Positions 1 to 12,140 of a DNA stretch of 64,000 nt are shown here, one piece after another. Positions within the stretch are counted from its first letter, which is position 1. The number at the start of each line of letters is the position of its first letter. This stretch comes from Amblyornis subalaris (lineage: Eukaryota > Chordata > Aves > Passeriformes > Ptilonorhynchidae): assembly GCA_018881555.1 (NCBI GenBank), contig JACAXG010000014.1, positions 10,535,803 through 10,599,802 on the forward strand, given 5' to 3'. The position numbers were made by a program, and so were the translations under genes. Under the pieces are notes generated by a model. It was given only the letters and a program-made list of their open reading frames with translations. It had not been told where the DNA came from and did no database searches.

Positions 1-2485
1 TCATGCTGATATCTGATGTTCTTGGAGATGAAGTTGCCACTGCATTTCAAGTGGTCAAGTGGAATTGCTTAAATAGAAGAGTTTTAATCATAACTAACCC
101 TTTCAATGAATTAAGCTAAAATTATGGCCCTTGACTGTCCACAGCATTAAAAGTATTTAGGTCAATTGTTTGCACATCTTTTAAAACTGTTCTCTCACAG
201 AGTCCTTCTCATAAATACCAGATGATCAGTCATCAGAAAAGGAAAAGCAAATAAAAAAGCTCATAGTAGTCATCGTAGCGATAGTATTAGGTAAACAAAT
301 AAAAAAGTAAATATGAAACTGAGAAGGAAATTCTTCCCTGGCATAACACAACAGTGTTTTGGAGACCAAACTTTTCAGATGTGTTCAGACTCTTTGGAAT
401 TAATGGAGTGTTGCAAAGTGGAAACCCAGATTGCCTAAAACACTTGACACCCACACAGAAAGCTGAACCAAGGTGTGTGTCTATGACTGCACGCGTCAGT
501 TGTGGAAGGCTGTTTTCCATGATAAAATATTGGAGGTCAACTGTTAGCACCTTTTCTTCTGTGCACCATCTCCCGTGGTTTCAAGCTGGGCCATGACAAG
601 GAGTACAAAAGAGGTTATGAACAGAAGCATTAACAACTATGTTGACTCCTTTTCCACCCGTGGTAGCAGCTGAAAAACAGATCAAAGCTCAGAAGCAGTT
701 GTGTTCTTGTAACACTTTATGGCATTTATAAGGTATTCTCTTCATTTGAGAACCAGAGATGAACACTTTATTAGATTTCTCCTCTTCTTCTTTTGGTATA
801 ATGCCTGGGAGCAATCTGAGTACCTTGATAGCTTCTGGTGATCAAGCCAACAAACTGAATCCCACATCTGCGAAGTGTGAGTGTGGCTGCTGATCCATGC
901 AGAGCGCATACATCCGTGACANTCGCTTGTCAGCTGTAAACTAGAAATGAGAGAATGATGGAAGTGTAAAGAAAAACTTCGCCTGATTATAAACGTGTTT
1001 TGGCTGAGGGGTTTAAGGTTTGGACCAGACTTCAAAACTTTGGACTGGATTCTAAGGACATTTTGACACTTAAAAGAAATCTTTGTTAGCAACTGAGCTG
1101 TGTGCACGGCATAGCAGCAGTGCAGAGTTGCAAAGATCTGTCCTCAGTGTGCTTGGACTGTCTGGACTTTACAAAGAAGGCCAGGAAATGCTGTATATTG
1201 AAAATGCATCAGGTATGCTAAATGGGAGCGGTGCATCCGCCCAAGATCTCTGGACATGAAGCAGCCCAGCTGGAGCTCTACCAGGACTCCAGGCATCTGC
1301 AAGTCCCAAATGAAAGGCCAGATTTCTCATTTTCACCCAGATGTTATTTCAGACAGAAAAAGGTTCAGACAGGTTCAAGGGAACCTGGCTGCACGTTATC
1401 ACTAGCAAAGCAGCTTGTTCAAATACAGAATTTGAAGTCAGCAGGAGTTAGAAGTGTCTGTACATCAGGAAACCCCCTAAAATGCCTGCTCACATTTTCA
1501 GGTACCTAAAGGCCCACGTTTCAAAGCAGAGTGTTTGAATTTTCTCTGGGGTTATCCTTCCCAAATTGAGGGAGAGCTGAGATTTGCTACCTCAGGCAGG
1601 AGAGAGGCTCAGCCCAGATACTGCTCCCAGATGCTGCTCCAGTTCCAGCGGGAGCCACTGTTCAGCACAGAGGTGGAAGAGGAGGTGGGAAAGGGTGTCC
1701 CACTCATGTCAGCCCCCTTCATACACTAGAATACACTTGCAGCACACTCTTGGTCATGCTTTGGCTACAGGGCGTGGCAGGATCCTGGCAGATCTAATGA
1801 GTTGCTGGCACTCAGAAATCCCTTTGGTGAGCTGCTGTAGCTGAGCTTGAGTGGCAGGGCACTTAATGCAGGGAAAAGGGATCTGTGCTTTTTACAGTCA
1901 CATCAAAATTACCTGCTTATTGTGGAATTTGTCTCCACTAACTTGTGCTGTCTAAATATTCAATGACTTGTCGTGCCTGTTTTTATGCTTCTTTTACAGT
2001 CAGTGAAGTAGGTTCCCCCAGTGGATGATTCATCTCCCCTGTTTTAGGCTTCAATATTAGAATNGGATAAATGATCCTGTGGAGATACATTTCAGAGAGG
2101 GAGCTTTAAGCACATCCAACTACCTGAGGTGAATTCCTGTCACTGGTGTTAGGAGAAGCTAAGTTAATTTTCCACCATTTGCTGCCCTTCCCATTCCCAC
2201 CCAGGCCTCCCACCGCCATCACCACTGAGTGATACTTAAAAGATTTCAGCTGGCCCTGTGTTTCAGCCCAGCTTGTGTCGATGGACCATGCAGGAGAGGG
2301 GCTGAGTTAGGAAGAGAGACGCTGCACTGGCCCGTTGAACTGGCAGCCCCCTGAGAACGCTGCATCCTGGGTTCAGCCCACCGGTAGTTGCCAGGTTTCT
2401 GCCTTTCAAGGAAGAAGGGTTGTTTCATTCCTATCCTGGAGTAATTTGTGACTGAAATGCCCAAAAAAGGCAGCCCCAGCTAGAG

Positions 2486-2677
2486 CCGTGGTTCTCAACC
2501 TCTGCTCTGCAAACCCTGGGGGTCCATGGATCACTCCTAAGGTAACTAAGAAGAATTCAATGAAAGGTAACTGAAAAACCCGTGTTTATTGTCAATAGAT
2601 TAACTTTCTCCATAAAGGAGCTTGTCTCTTCTGAAAAACGTTTGGGGGCTGCCGAGCATAAAGGTTGAAAACCACTG
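2486..2677. mobile_element. hAT-type non-autonomous DNA transposon (MITE), 192 bp
   Basis: The two ends are 15-bp imperfect inverted repeats: CCGTGGTTCTCAACC at 2486-2500 and GGTTGAAAACCACTG at 2663-2677. This CAGTGGTTCTCAACC-type end is characteristic of Charlie-like hAT elements. The element is flanked by an 8-bp target duplication, AGCTAGAG (2478-2485) and AGCTGGAG (2678-2685), with one mismatch; 8 bp is the size hAT transposases make. The interior has no open frame long enough for a transposase, so the copy is non-autonomous. The diverged ends and duplication indicate an old insertion. Family assignment is inferred from ends only. Confidence 0.85.
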
Positions 2678-3126
2678 AGCTGGAGTAATGTGTCTTTATA
2701 TGTGATAATTTGACAGCTAAAGGGCTAAAGCTATTCAACTGTACCTTTATGAAAAATGCCTGGAGAATTGAATAGAATGTGATAAACTTTGTGTTGGCAT
2801 TTTTGATTCAGTCTGTGAAACTTGAGTAACTGAAGGGATTCTATAAAAATTACTCTACAAATGCACAAAATAAAAGGAGAATGAAGTCCTTTTCATATGG
2901 ATTCCAGCTGATCATAGAGAGTCATGCTCCTGCTGTAGACTGTGATTATTCTGTACTCTTTTTAAGATTTAGCCCTTACAAATGGTAGAGAATTATAGGT
3001 TCATTTCTGTAGAACAACAGGTTTCATGCCTAGTACCTATGCAATGACTTTTTAGTTGTAGATGTACATTGAATTTAATTTAAGATCTATGTAAATAATT
3101 TCTACAGAATGAAGAATCAATGATAC

Positions 3127-3489
3127 TCAGGATTTTGAGTTTCCCTGCCAGGGTAGCTTTGAATCCACATAGCCAGCTTTGACAACCAGACCCCTTGGAC
3201 AGCTTGGGTTTATCACAACGCCATAGACTTCTCCTATGATAGTTGGTATAAGAAACTCCTCCAAATGGTTGTAAACTTTCTCTGCATTTAAGAAGGCGGA
3301 GCAGGAGTTGCCAAGCAAAATGATTCCCCTCGTGGTTATACATGGTAAATTCTTTAGGAGAAGTATTTTGGGGATTTTTTCCTCCCACATTGATTGAATT
3401 TTACTTGATTTTGTCAGTATTAGTTCACCTTTATTTGAACTGCTGGATAATTCATTTGTAGAAGAGGCAGTACATTTAGGTACTTCCAT
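3127..3489 (-). pseudogene. Possible dUTPase-like fragment of an old retroelement (uncertain)
   Basis: An antisense frame of about 120 codons is open here. Near its end, roughly residues 88-117, it reads YGVV, a short spacer, then GLVVKAGYVDS followed by a tryptophan-glutamine-glycine-asparagine stretch. This resembles dUTPase motif 3, where a G-x-(V/I)-D core is followed within a few residues by a glycine and a beta strand. dUTPase domains occur in several endogenous retrovirus lineages, so a decayed retroelement is one explanation. No PGSAG-like first motif, protease, RT or LTR was recognised nearby. A stop follows the motif and a neighbouring frame stays open slightly longer, consistent with decay. 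A chance ORF remains quite possible. Confidence 0.25.
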
Positions 3490-6400
3490 CTGTGTTTAAA
3501 CAAGGCTCTTGTGCTTTCCCATTAAAAAAAAAAAGATTTTGTATTATAATGCTTGTGGTAGACGAGGTTCTGAATTTAACTCCTTCCTATTCTAGTTTCT
3601 CTTAACAACTCTGTGTTATCGACACCTGGGGTTTCTGGTTTACTCTCTTTGCAAATATGAATTTGCAGGAAGGGGTTGATGGTAAGTAGCGTGGTTCTAA
3701 TTTGCACTTGCGAAGTGTGTCAGACAGTTTCATCAGGGCATGGCGAGCAGAGGAAAGCCTGTCTTCCTCTGAAAACAGCCCTCAGAGGATGTCAGAGAGC
3801 GTGTTTGGCTGCGATAATCACTTGCAAATGCAGTATGGTTTTGAAATGAGCTGTCCAGGAGCTGCTGGAGAAAGGGATGCCTGTACTCCTATGAATCCAC
3901 TCTTTGTCTTTCTCCTTTTTTCTTTCTACTATTTCTACTTGTTTTCATGATTCTGGGCTGTCACTTCGATGTACTTTTGGATGAGTCTACTTCATTGTGC
4001 TGGTAGAAGGTCTATGGATTCACTTGGATGAAACATTTGTGACAGTCATCTGTTTTGCTAGGACTGTACCCAGTGACATAGATAGCTCTTTCCAGCTTTC
4101 TTTTCATTACTCCATCTACCTGGCATCTTTATAGCCTCATCCATCCCTCCTGTCCTCCTGGTGCCTTCCAGACAGCTGTTGAAGTCTCTCTTCCCAGTGG
4201 TATCTGAGTACGCCTTTCTCATCCTTCTGCGCATTCCTGTCCTCAAAGCAGGAATCTTGTCCATAGTTCATGGTCATTTATAAAGTTTTTTCTTAATCCA
4301 TTAGTAATCTTAAGGTTTAAGCCTGGGGTGATACTCGAGTGCTTGGCTGGACTGTGGCCACCCTTCTCTCTTTCAAGCAAAAGGGCAGAGGATTTATGGT
4401 GATACCTCACCTGTGCCCTTGCTCAAGTGCTACAACCAATTTGTGTCCCCATAAATCATCAGTGCTCCAGTAGTGTTAAATTCCTTGTAGCCTGTCCCAT
4501 TCTCTACTACACCACATCAGCTAGCCTTTCACCTCCCCCCCCTAAACCCCAGCTTTCATCACACACTTGCCCAGCGCCCTCAGAGGAATTGAGAATGAGT
4601 CACGCAGGGTGCCTCTGGGGACTCCTACTGATGCAAACTTCCTCCTCCTCAAGGCAAGCCTGTGGTTTGATGCCACAATGCAGCCGGTACTTGTTAGCTT
4701 GGGCCTTCGCTGTGAAGTTGATAGCAAAGCTTGGCCTCTGGCCCAGGCTCCCCCAAACTGCAGCTTTCCTTCACTGGGTTCTGCTGCAGGAGGGGACACT
4801 CCCAGTTCATCCTCTGTGGAGTGTCAAACACAGGAGCTGCTCAGTGCCAGGCAATAGACTGTGAGGGTTTGAGGTTTTTTTGAAGGAAGGGTTTATCATT
4901 CATTCTTAAGGTGTATTCCAGTCCAGGCAGGAGACTGGCATCAGAACATTAAGTGAAGCGTTAGGTGGATATTTGTATGTAAGATTAAAGTAACCCAGTT
5001 CTTGGGGTAGGATAGACTTTCATCACAAGAGCTTTAGTAGCGGTCTGTCATGACCTGCTTCCAGAGTCTGCAGTGAGAAATATATAATGTGATGAATATG
5101 GCTCACTTACATTGTTTTGGTTTGGTCTTTCCCCCTCCCCCAGACAGTCCATTGTCTTTATAACATTATCTACTTTCTACCTCTCCACACGGAAAAGGAA
5201 AGTGCTTTTCTGGTGGCAATTACACAGTGCCGCGTTGTGGACCTTTCATCCCATTACAGTAAGTGGACAAACTACTGTAATTTACAAGAATGAAATAGGT
5301 GAGCAAATGGGAAAGTTTCTGGCGCTCTCAGGCATAAATGCCAACCTGACATGGGAGAACAATTTTGACAGAAAACAAGTGTTGTTGCTAGCAATGAGTA
5401 CTGGTGCAGTTGTGCTCTGATGCAGGGATAGAGGAATGCCTGCTTCTCTTCAGGTGTGTCAGAAACAGAAGAATCAGTCAGTATTAATGGGGGGCTACAG
5501 ACCCTTAACCTGTCTCTGCCCTTGCAGTTCAGCTGAGACGCTTCAGCTCTTCCTTGCTCTCAGTTTCAAAATCTCTTCAGCCTGTCTATGTGCTGCCTTG
5601 TCATGGATCTGTTAACAAGGTCAGGGTGTGAATACATTGAGATGTTTTTCCTCTAGCAGAAGTTTGCTGCCTTATTATTCCCCACCTCTGAATACACACC
5701 TTTTACATCTCTCGGAACAGATTGATGCTCTTACTTGCCTGGGTTTTTTTGCTGATTTGTAGTGTTTCCTCGAGGCAGGTTTGCCCTGAAGGTGTGATTG
5801 CAGGAGTAAGGTCTCTACTGGTGCATGAGCAAGAAAGTATTTGCACATTACCAGGGAAGAGCTACCAGCTGGGTGGTAGAGCTTCCTTATCCCTTTGGTA
5901 GACTTGCTGTGGGCTAGACAGTTCAGTGGCCTCTGTTTATCTCCCTTTCCTTCGTATGAGGTGGTTGCCAAATGTTGGGGGGCAGTGTCCTCCTTTCTCT
6001 CACCTTGTACAGAGGATGAGTTTGGGACCCTTGGAGGCTCAGGGTGGTTGAAGTTCCCCCAGCACCCTCTGGGTGGTTTGGCAGCAATTAATTGCCGCCA
6101 CCTGCTGACCAGGCACAGGATTTCCCTAGCCCGGATACAGCTCGTGCATGGCGTGTCCTGAAGAGTCCCCACCATGCTCTCTCCAACAAGAGGGTAGAGG
6201 GGCAGTAGGTGGAGGTCAGGGTACCTAGGGACAAATATAAGATTGATCGTTTAGAGAAAGGTGGCACATGCCTCAGAGTGAACATAACCGTGGGTGAGGG
6301 CTGAGCTGGTCAGACTTTGGGCTGCTGTGAACTTGTAAGTTATCAAGCAAATCATGGATGAGACCAAGCCTGGTGCGGGAAATTTGGATGAGGTATAACC

Positions 6401-7249
6401 TCATATAACTATGGTGTTAAGTGCAGTCAGACTGCATGTCTTCACTTTAGCGCATCTCTGTATAGGAAGGCATAAAATTCAAGTACTCTTTCAGAATAAA
6501 GGAAAATAGAGGAGCAAGANATTTTACCTAATCCTGAACTCCAGAAATTGAAGTTTTCTCTTCTTTGATTTAGTGAAAAGACTTAGAGAGTGTTTGTNGG
6601 TGTTCTTTAGAAACTATTTCACATTGTTAGCACTTTAACAAAGATGTCTTTTCACACCGGTGTTTTTGAGCATTCAAATGCAAGGTAAGCCAGACAAACA
6701 AGTACATTAGGCTGAAGGATGTATGATGCCTATTAGGATGGCGTCACTGCACTAAGGCTTCGTTCCATGGCCAAATTGCAGGAAACTGTAGCACTTGCTG
6801 TGATCCTCTTCCCTGGCTGCCCCAGCATTGCTGTGCCTGGGGCACCAGTGCAGGGTTACATGGCTGCTGTGGTGGGAGCCGCCTTCTGAAGCTCTTGGGA
6901 ATCCTGCCCTGCTTTCTGCCCTTTAATGAAGCATGTGTAGTCTTTAACTTCTCTGGGGTCACTCCAGGTTTTCAACCAGCAGAGCCAGGGTGGGGACACC
7001 TCAGTGTCTTGCTTTGATCTGAGTTCGTTCTTACAGCTTGGGACCTGCTTTTAGGCCATCCCATCCTGCTGCCTCCTGCACAGTTAAAGGAGCTCGTGTA
7101 TTGGGACAGAACCCTACAAGTGCTCTAGGGACCCAAGGAATTTCATGTCTCCATAGAGACTGTAATCTCATTTTCTCTCTTTTTCAAAACGCTCTCATTT
7201 TCACAGGAATGCNTGGGGTTTCCCCTAATTATCCTCCAGCGAGTCTCCC

Positions 7250-7298
7250 TTTTTTTTTTTTTTTTGCATGTATCATTTTTTAATTTGTTTGTTTGTTT
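7250..7298. repeat. Poly-T tract and (TTTG)n simple repeat
   Basis: A run of 16 T lies at 7250-7265, followed by a short spacer and about four TTTG units at 7284-7298. It lies about 280 bp upstream of the LPP exon acceptor. No associated retroposed body was identified. Confidence 0.9.
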
Positions 7299-7578
7299 GG
7301 AGGCGGAGGAGAAGCCTCCAAGGAGAGATGAAATGCCATGCATGGCAGTTCTGCTCAGCTGCTGCGGTGCCGTCCCTGTTCTGTCAGAGCAGGGGAAGGT
7401 TGCTATTACCACTTTATAACACATGGTCTTAGGTTATTCCTGCTTTCCTAAGCAGTTTGAGTTGCTGTGCAGATATTACTGAAATCCCCCGTTTCTGCCT
7501 AACCCCTTGTTGCTCGACACCCCTCAGTGCCTGAGTTGCNCCTCCTGCTGACCATGCATCTCTCTCCTTGCTCCCCAG

Positions 7579-8253
7579 GGCTCCGGTACCTCGAGCAGCT
7601 CCGCCGCCACCACCCCATCCGTGTCCACCCCTGTCACTGGCCACAAGCGGATGATCATACCCAACCAGCCTCCCCTCACCGCCACCAAGAAATCCACTGC
7701 CAAGGGCCCGGGGCAGCCGGCGCCCATCCCGGTCACTCCCGTGGGCACCCTGAAGCCGCAGCCGGTGCCGGCCTCCTACGCCACGGCCTCCACGCCCAGC
7801 CGCCCGGCCTTCAACGTCCAGGTGAGGACGGCGCAGCCCAGCCCGCACTACCAACCGCCTGGGCCGCAGCCCGCGCACTACGGCAGCCTGGGCCCCGGCC
7901 AGCCCTACGCCGCCGCGCCGGCCCGCCAGCCCGCCGCCCCTCAGTACGGAGCGCCGCAGCCCCACGGGCCCGACTACGGCTATGCCCCTCCACCCGCGCG
8001 GCCCGCCGAGCCCGCCTACGGCTACGCGCCTCCGCAGGGCCGCTACCAGGAGCCCTACTACGGGGGATACGGCGGCAGGAACGGCTCCGAAGTGCCCTAC
8101 GTGCCGCAGAGCTCCTGGAAGGCTGAGCCGGCGTATCCTGCGAGCAATGCCATGGGCCAGGCCCCCCCTGGGCTCTACCAGCCGCCGGGCACAAAGAAGA
8201 CCTACATCACCGACCCGGTGCTGGCCCCGCAGCCGCCCGCCCTGCAGCAGAAG
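7579..8253 (+). CDS. LPP: LPP internal exon encoding the proline-rich pre-LIM region (exon A)
   Basis: LPP is a zyxin-family LIM protein of focal adhesions and cell-cell contacts that also shuttles to the nucleus. The exon is preceded by a pyrimidine tract and CAG (7576-7578) and followed by AAG|GTAGGA at 8254. It has exactly 225 codons in phase 0 at both ends and no stop. The product starts with a Ser/Thr/Ala-rich stretch. It then carries the LPP-diagnostic block GHKRMIIPNQPPLTATKK (residues 21-38), a Pro/Gln/Tyr-rich middle with two YGYAPP units (133-138, 147-152), and TKKTYITDPV (205-214), which is conserved in LPP close to the LIM domains. It holds no LIM domain. The exon is strikingly GC-rich, mainly at third positions, and enriched in Ala, Pro and Arg codons compared with mammalian LPP as I recall it. 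Identification rests on the conserved blocks and on agreement with the next exon. Confidence 0.95.
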
Positions 8254-9589
8254 GTAGGAGATGTGGGTGCTCACCGGCATCCCCGGGGAAGCCGTGTGGC
8301 TGAACGTGGCCTGGGACACTCCCTGAAAGGTGGCGGAGGTTAAGTGGTGCCATCAGGGGCATGAGGCATGTCTTCCTCCATATGGCTTCTTAAAAGCTGG
8401 AAATAGGGAACTCTCATCTGCTTTGAAAAGCAGCTCTGTGGGGCCTTAGAAAAACCGTCAGCCTCCAGGGGTGAAATGGTGTCACGTGTGGAGGCACAAG
8501 TGAAGGCACAGTGTCAGCCCTCAGGAGGGAGGGAGGTTTGTCCCTGTGCCGTTGCCCAAGGAGCTCCCTGGCCATGCCTCTGTATGGCATCGCCGCACTG
8601 GGTTCTTTTCTTCTGGGCACTCCCAAGATGAAGTGAGAAGTTGGGTGTGAGCTGCTTCGTGTGCTTGTGGGCATCCCTGGTTCAACAGATCATCCTCTCT
8701 CTCCTCGGGCAGATGGGAGGTACACGAGAGGCTGGTTTTGGTTGTGGTTCAGAGCGATTGCAGAGGTTGTCCTCTGGTGTGTCGCTGTTCAAAGATCACT
8801 TATCACTGAAACCACATGGAAATGAGTCCCCACAGAGCTCGGCTCTGGTTTTCCTCTCCGGTAATGGTACGCCGGGTGGCCCCCATCCACTTCAACCAGT
8901 GCCCAGACCTCATAAAGTGAAGTCAGTTTGAAATAGAAAGTTAAACTGGGCCTGCCTGGTTTCTCTGCCCAGGCTGATCCTGACTGGTTTTTGTCACTTC
9001 TGCTGGTGGCCATCCCTAATATGGCTCTGGGGGGACAGAGGCGTTTAGCTTTGTCGTGTATGACAAGCTGAGGTTCCATGAAGGATGAGGCAGGAAGGCA
9101 ATTATTCCATCACTGCCCAGGCCCACCCTGGCACATCTGAGCACATCCTTGCTCTTGAGCTTGCGGGTGCTCACAGGGAAGTGGGAAAAAGCTTCTGATA
9201 CATAGCAGAAAGCCTGTCAGTTTGTAATTTCCTTCTCTAACAGCACACAGACTCTCTTCCCTGAATTCCAGGTTTCCTGACAGTGGGAACTTTGGAAGGT
9301 GTTGTTTCTCGAGGCAGTTTAGAGAGGGCAAGAAATTACAAAAGTCCTTGAAATATTATCTACTAGCAGCTAAGAAACTGCTTTATCTCTTTTCTTCCCC
9401 TTGCTTAACAAGAAGCTTTGGAGCAGGGAGAGAAGCAAGAGAGTCTCAGCTCTGCAGGTACTTGGTATAGGGCTTAGAATGGAAAGTAGTGAAAAACACG
9501 AAATTTGCACATAGCCTTAACTGGTGTAAATTGTTGTGGTTCCAGTGGAGTCACTGAGGAAATGCTGAGGTACAGCAGATCCATATTTA

Positions 9590-10510
9590 GACTTTTATAG
9601 ATACAAGTAGGCTTATATATATAAAAAATTTAAAAACTGTAGTTCAGTCAGCATCTCTATGGAAACGCAAATCATCTCGAACCACAAACAGCACAAGCCT
9701 GTTAGTCTCATTTGCATTACAAAGCTGGAGGGACAATTTAATTTAGCTCAAGTTTGGGGTTTCATGTATGCCTATATATATTTGTGTGTGTGCACGTGGC
9801 ATTTGCAAATACATATGCAGAAATACTTCATAAATACCTCTATAAAAAATAATTTCAGTTCTTCTGCAGAACAGACTATCATCTGCTTGATGATAAATCC
9901 GTCCAGAAACTTTCTTTCTCTTCCAACATGCTAAATATGTGTTCTTACCTATTTCACTTTTGAGCTTACAAATCTTCTGTAACATATTGGTGGCATGCTT
10001 TGCCTTTAAACCAGTGTCGTCCAGTCTTAACGTGTGCTGTTCTCTTCCTTTGCAGAATAACTTATTCATAAAATCAACTTCAGGAATAATTTTATTTTTT
10101 TTAAAAAAGGCTGTTAGAGGCAGATATCTCTTAGGGAGAATTGACCCTGTAATTTGACTTGGCTATTATGTGAATTTTAACGTATTTTCCTACATACACA
10201 CGCTTTTGCATTTGGTTGTGTTTTGCCTTTTCAAGGTTGGTTTGAGACCTTTCAGTTAGAAAAATAGAAAGGGTAAGAAGCATTAATATGTATCACGTAA
10301 AATGTAAGATGACCTTTAGGAATTTTTCTTCTTGCAAAGGAATTATTTTAAAATACCAAACAATTTCTAAATTTATTCGAAAAAGTGCATTCTTAATCTT
10401 GAGCACAGTTTGTGTGCAAATTATTAAGGATGTTGTAGCAAATCCATCTCAGATTAAAAGTTCATGGTTCTTAATTCTAACATATACTGTGATCCATCAC
10501 CGTGAGAGGT
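9590..10510. other. AT-rich intronic block, candidate conserved non-coding element
   Basis: This block is markedly AT-rich, has no long ORF and no recognisable repeat. It contains a perfect octamer ATTTGCAT (9710-9717), ATTTGCAAAT-like sequence near 9798, and several TAATT-type homeobox-like words. Such composition is common in vertebrate developmental enhancers. Conservation cannot be judged from one sequence, so this is only a candidate. Confidence 0.25.
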
Positions 10511-12019
10511 AAAATTTTTCATTAAATTTGTTTTGGGTTTTTAAAGGGTAAAAAAAGAAGGTTTATATTTGGCATTCTGGCCAGGAAGAGGTTCATGACA
10601 CTGTGGCTCTGTGTTTTTTGCTGTGTACTAATCATGTTGAAGTCGCTGCTGATCCAAAATAAATCTGGATCGGTATGGGAACAGCAAATAATCTCTACTG
10701 GTTCTTAAAGCCTGCTGAAAACAATGAGTTTTACTCACACACAATTCCACACTGCATTCTGTCCTTGGGCCAGTTATGGAGTGAGAGTCATGCATGTGAA
10801 ACCTCTGGGCATGTTAGTCTTTTGCAGCACCCTGTCTAGCATTAGTGCCCAAGTCCTAGTTAGGAAATGATCTGGTAGAGTGCATGTCCTCATTTAAACC
10901 TTCATGTGCTTCAACGGCCAAAAACCTTAGGAGCTTTCTCCTCTGGGTGGTAGGTGGTAGGGATTTCTGTAGGAGCAGCAGCAAGAGTTCTCATGACACC
11001 ATCACAAAAGCATGTGACGCAACTGGCTACTCCCGTGCTCGTGCTGTTCCCGCTCAGATCAAGTCAAAATCTGAATCCTCTCTCTTAACTTCTCCTCTCC
11101 GAGAGGGCAGAGAGCACAAGGCCGGGATGGCTCACTAGGTACGCTGATTTCTGGCACCAAGATGTCCACAGTAGACAAATGGCAAAGCCAGTTTCTGACA
11201 TGGAGAATTCCTGGAACTTTGCCCTGTGACCAAAGCAGGGCTGATAAACTCCTACCACTGACCAGCTCAGCTATCACCAAATGTTTCTGTGCTGGACCGG
11301 TTAAGACACCAAAAACCCTTGTTGAGCTCTCAGATCTCCAAATAGGTCTAGGTCCTTTCACTGTTTTTGGTTATGTTTGAGCATTTTTGACACTATCACA
11401 TCTCCCAGGTGGATTTGTGGACCTTTCAGGGACCTCATGTATCTCCTGGTGTATTTGAGGAGTGGCTCTGGGAGGTCTGTTCTTCCTAGATCTCAGATCC
11501 CAGCTATTATTGTCCTAATTCTACTCACAGGCTTGGGGAACCACATTCTTTCATTAAGGGACCTGCACATTTTCAACATTCAGACTGGGTGCCACTGAAG
11601 TCATTTGAGACAGCTTTGTGGCTTTGGTCTAAAATGGTGGAAATCTCAACAAAAACATTGATCTCTTGAGAGCAATTTACCGATTTGGTGAGGACAGAAG
11701 TGTCTTGTGGCTCTGATTTACTACAGCATCCAAATCCCCTTTCCTTTGCTGCAGATTTGTTGGAAGGAGAAAGGGAACAGTGTCCCTTTGGTAGCTGTGT
11801 CTGTTATCCCAGACATGGCACAAGTGCACGAGTTCCTTGACCTGGTCCTGGTCAGCCCACGCATCCCATTATCCCCATTCACACCTATGGAGGCATCAGT
11901 GCGTAGGGAGCATGGCCTCCTCTTCAAAAAGCCCTTCAGTTTTGTGCACCTTTCTAGGTGAGCCCTGTGAAAAGCGGGGAGACACCTGAAACTCAGGAGG
12001 ATTTAATGAGGCAACTNGT

Positions 12020-12140
12020 GCTTTTGGCGTGGTTTAGGTGGTGGTGGCCGCTCGTGACTCGTGGACCTCAGCCGCCGCATCGTTTCCGCCCTGCTGGAGG
12101 TGGTTTCTTCGCTGCCTGCTGCACCCGGCCTCGACACAGT
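12020..12140. other. Short CpG-rich patch in intron
   Basis: About 120 bp with roughly ten CpG dinucleotides (for example CCGCTCG, CAGCCGCCGCATCG, CCCGGCCTCG), surrounded by CpG-poor sequence. It is too short for a standard CpG island. It could be a small regulatory element or an old GC-rich insertion. A single N lies just upstream at 12017. Confidence 0.4.

Larger units (their letters stand above)
1..7578 (+). other. LPP: LPP upstream intron, 3' part (partial)
   Basis: This stretch precedes the first recognisable LPP exon and is read as the 3' part of the preceding intron. It ends in a pyrimidine-rich tract and CAG at 7576-7578, a normal splice acceptor. No coding exon is recognisable here; the N-terminal LPP exons, which hold the alpha-actinin and VASP binding motifs in known LPP, must lie upstream of the window. 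Open frames on both strands are short and look like chance. Contents that can be named are a hAT-type MITE (2486-2677), a dUTPase-like antisense fragment (3127-3489) and a poly-T/TTTG simple repeat (7250-7298). The rest holds nothing I can identify. Confidence 0.75.

Noticed and set aside
5675..6175. A 166-codon minus-strand open frame in the upstream intron
   Set aside because: It has no recognisable domain, no splice or promoter context and no compositional coding signal. I treat it as chance.
7429..8319. A 296-codon antisense open frame over exon A
   Set aside because: It mirrors the GC-rich LPP exon; its Arg/Gly/Ala/Val-rich, low-complexity product is what the reverse complement of Pro/Ala/Gly codons with G/C third positions yields. 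The sense strand is clearly LPP.
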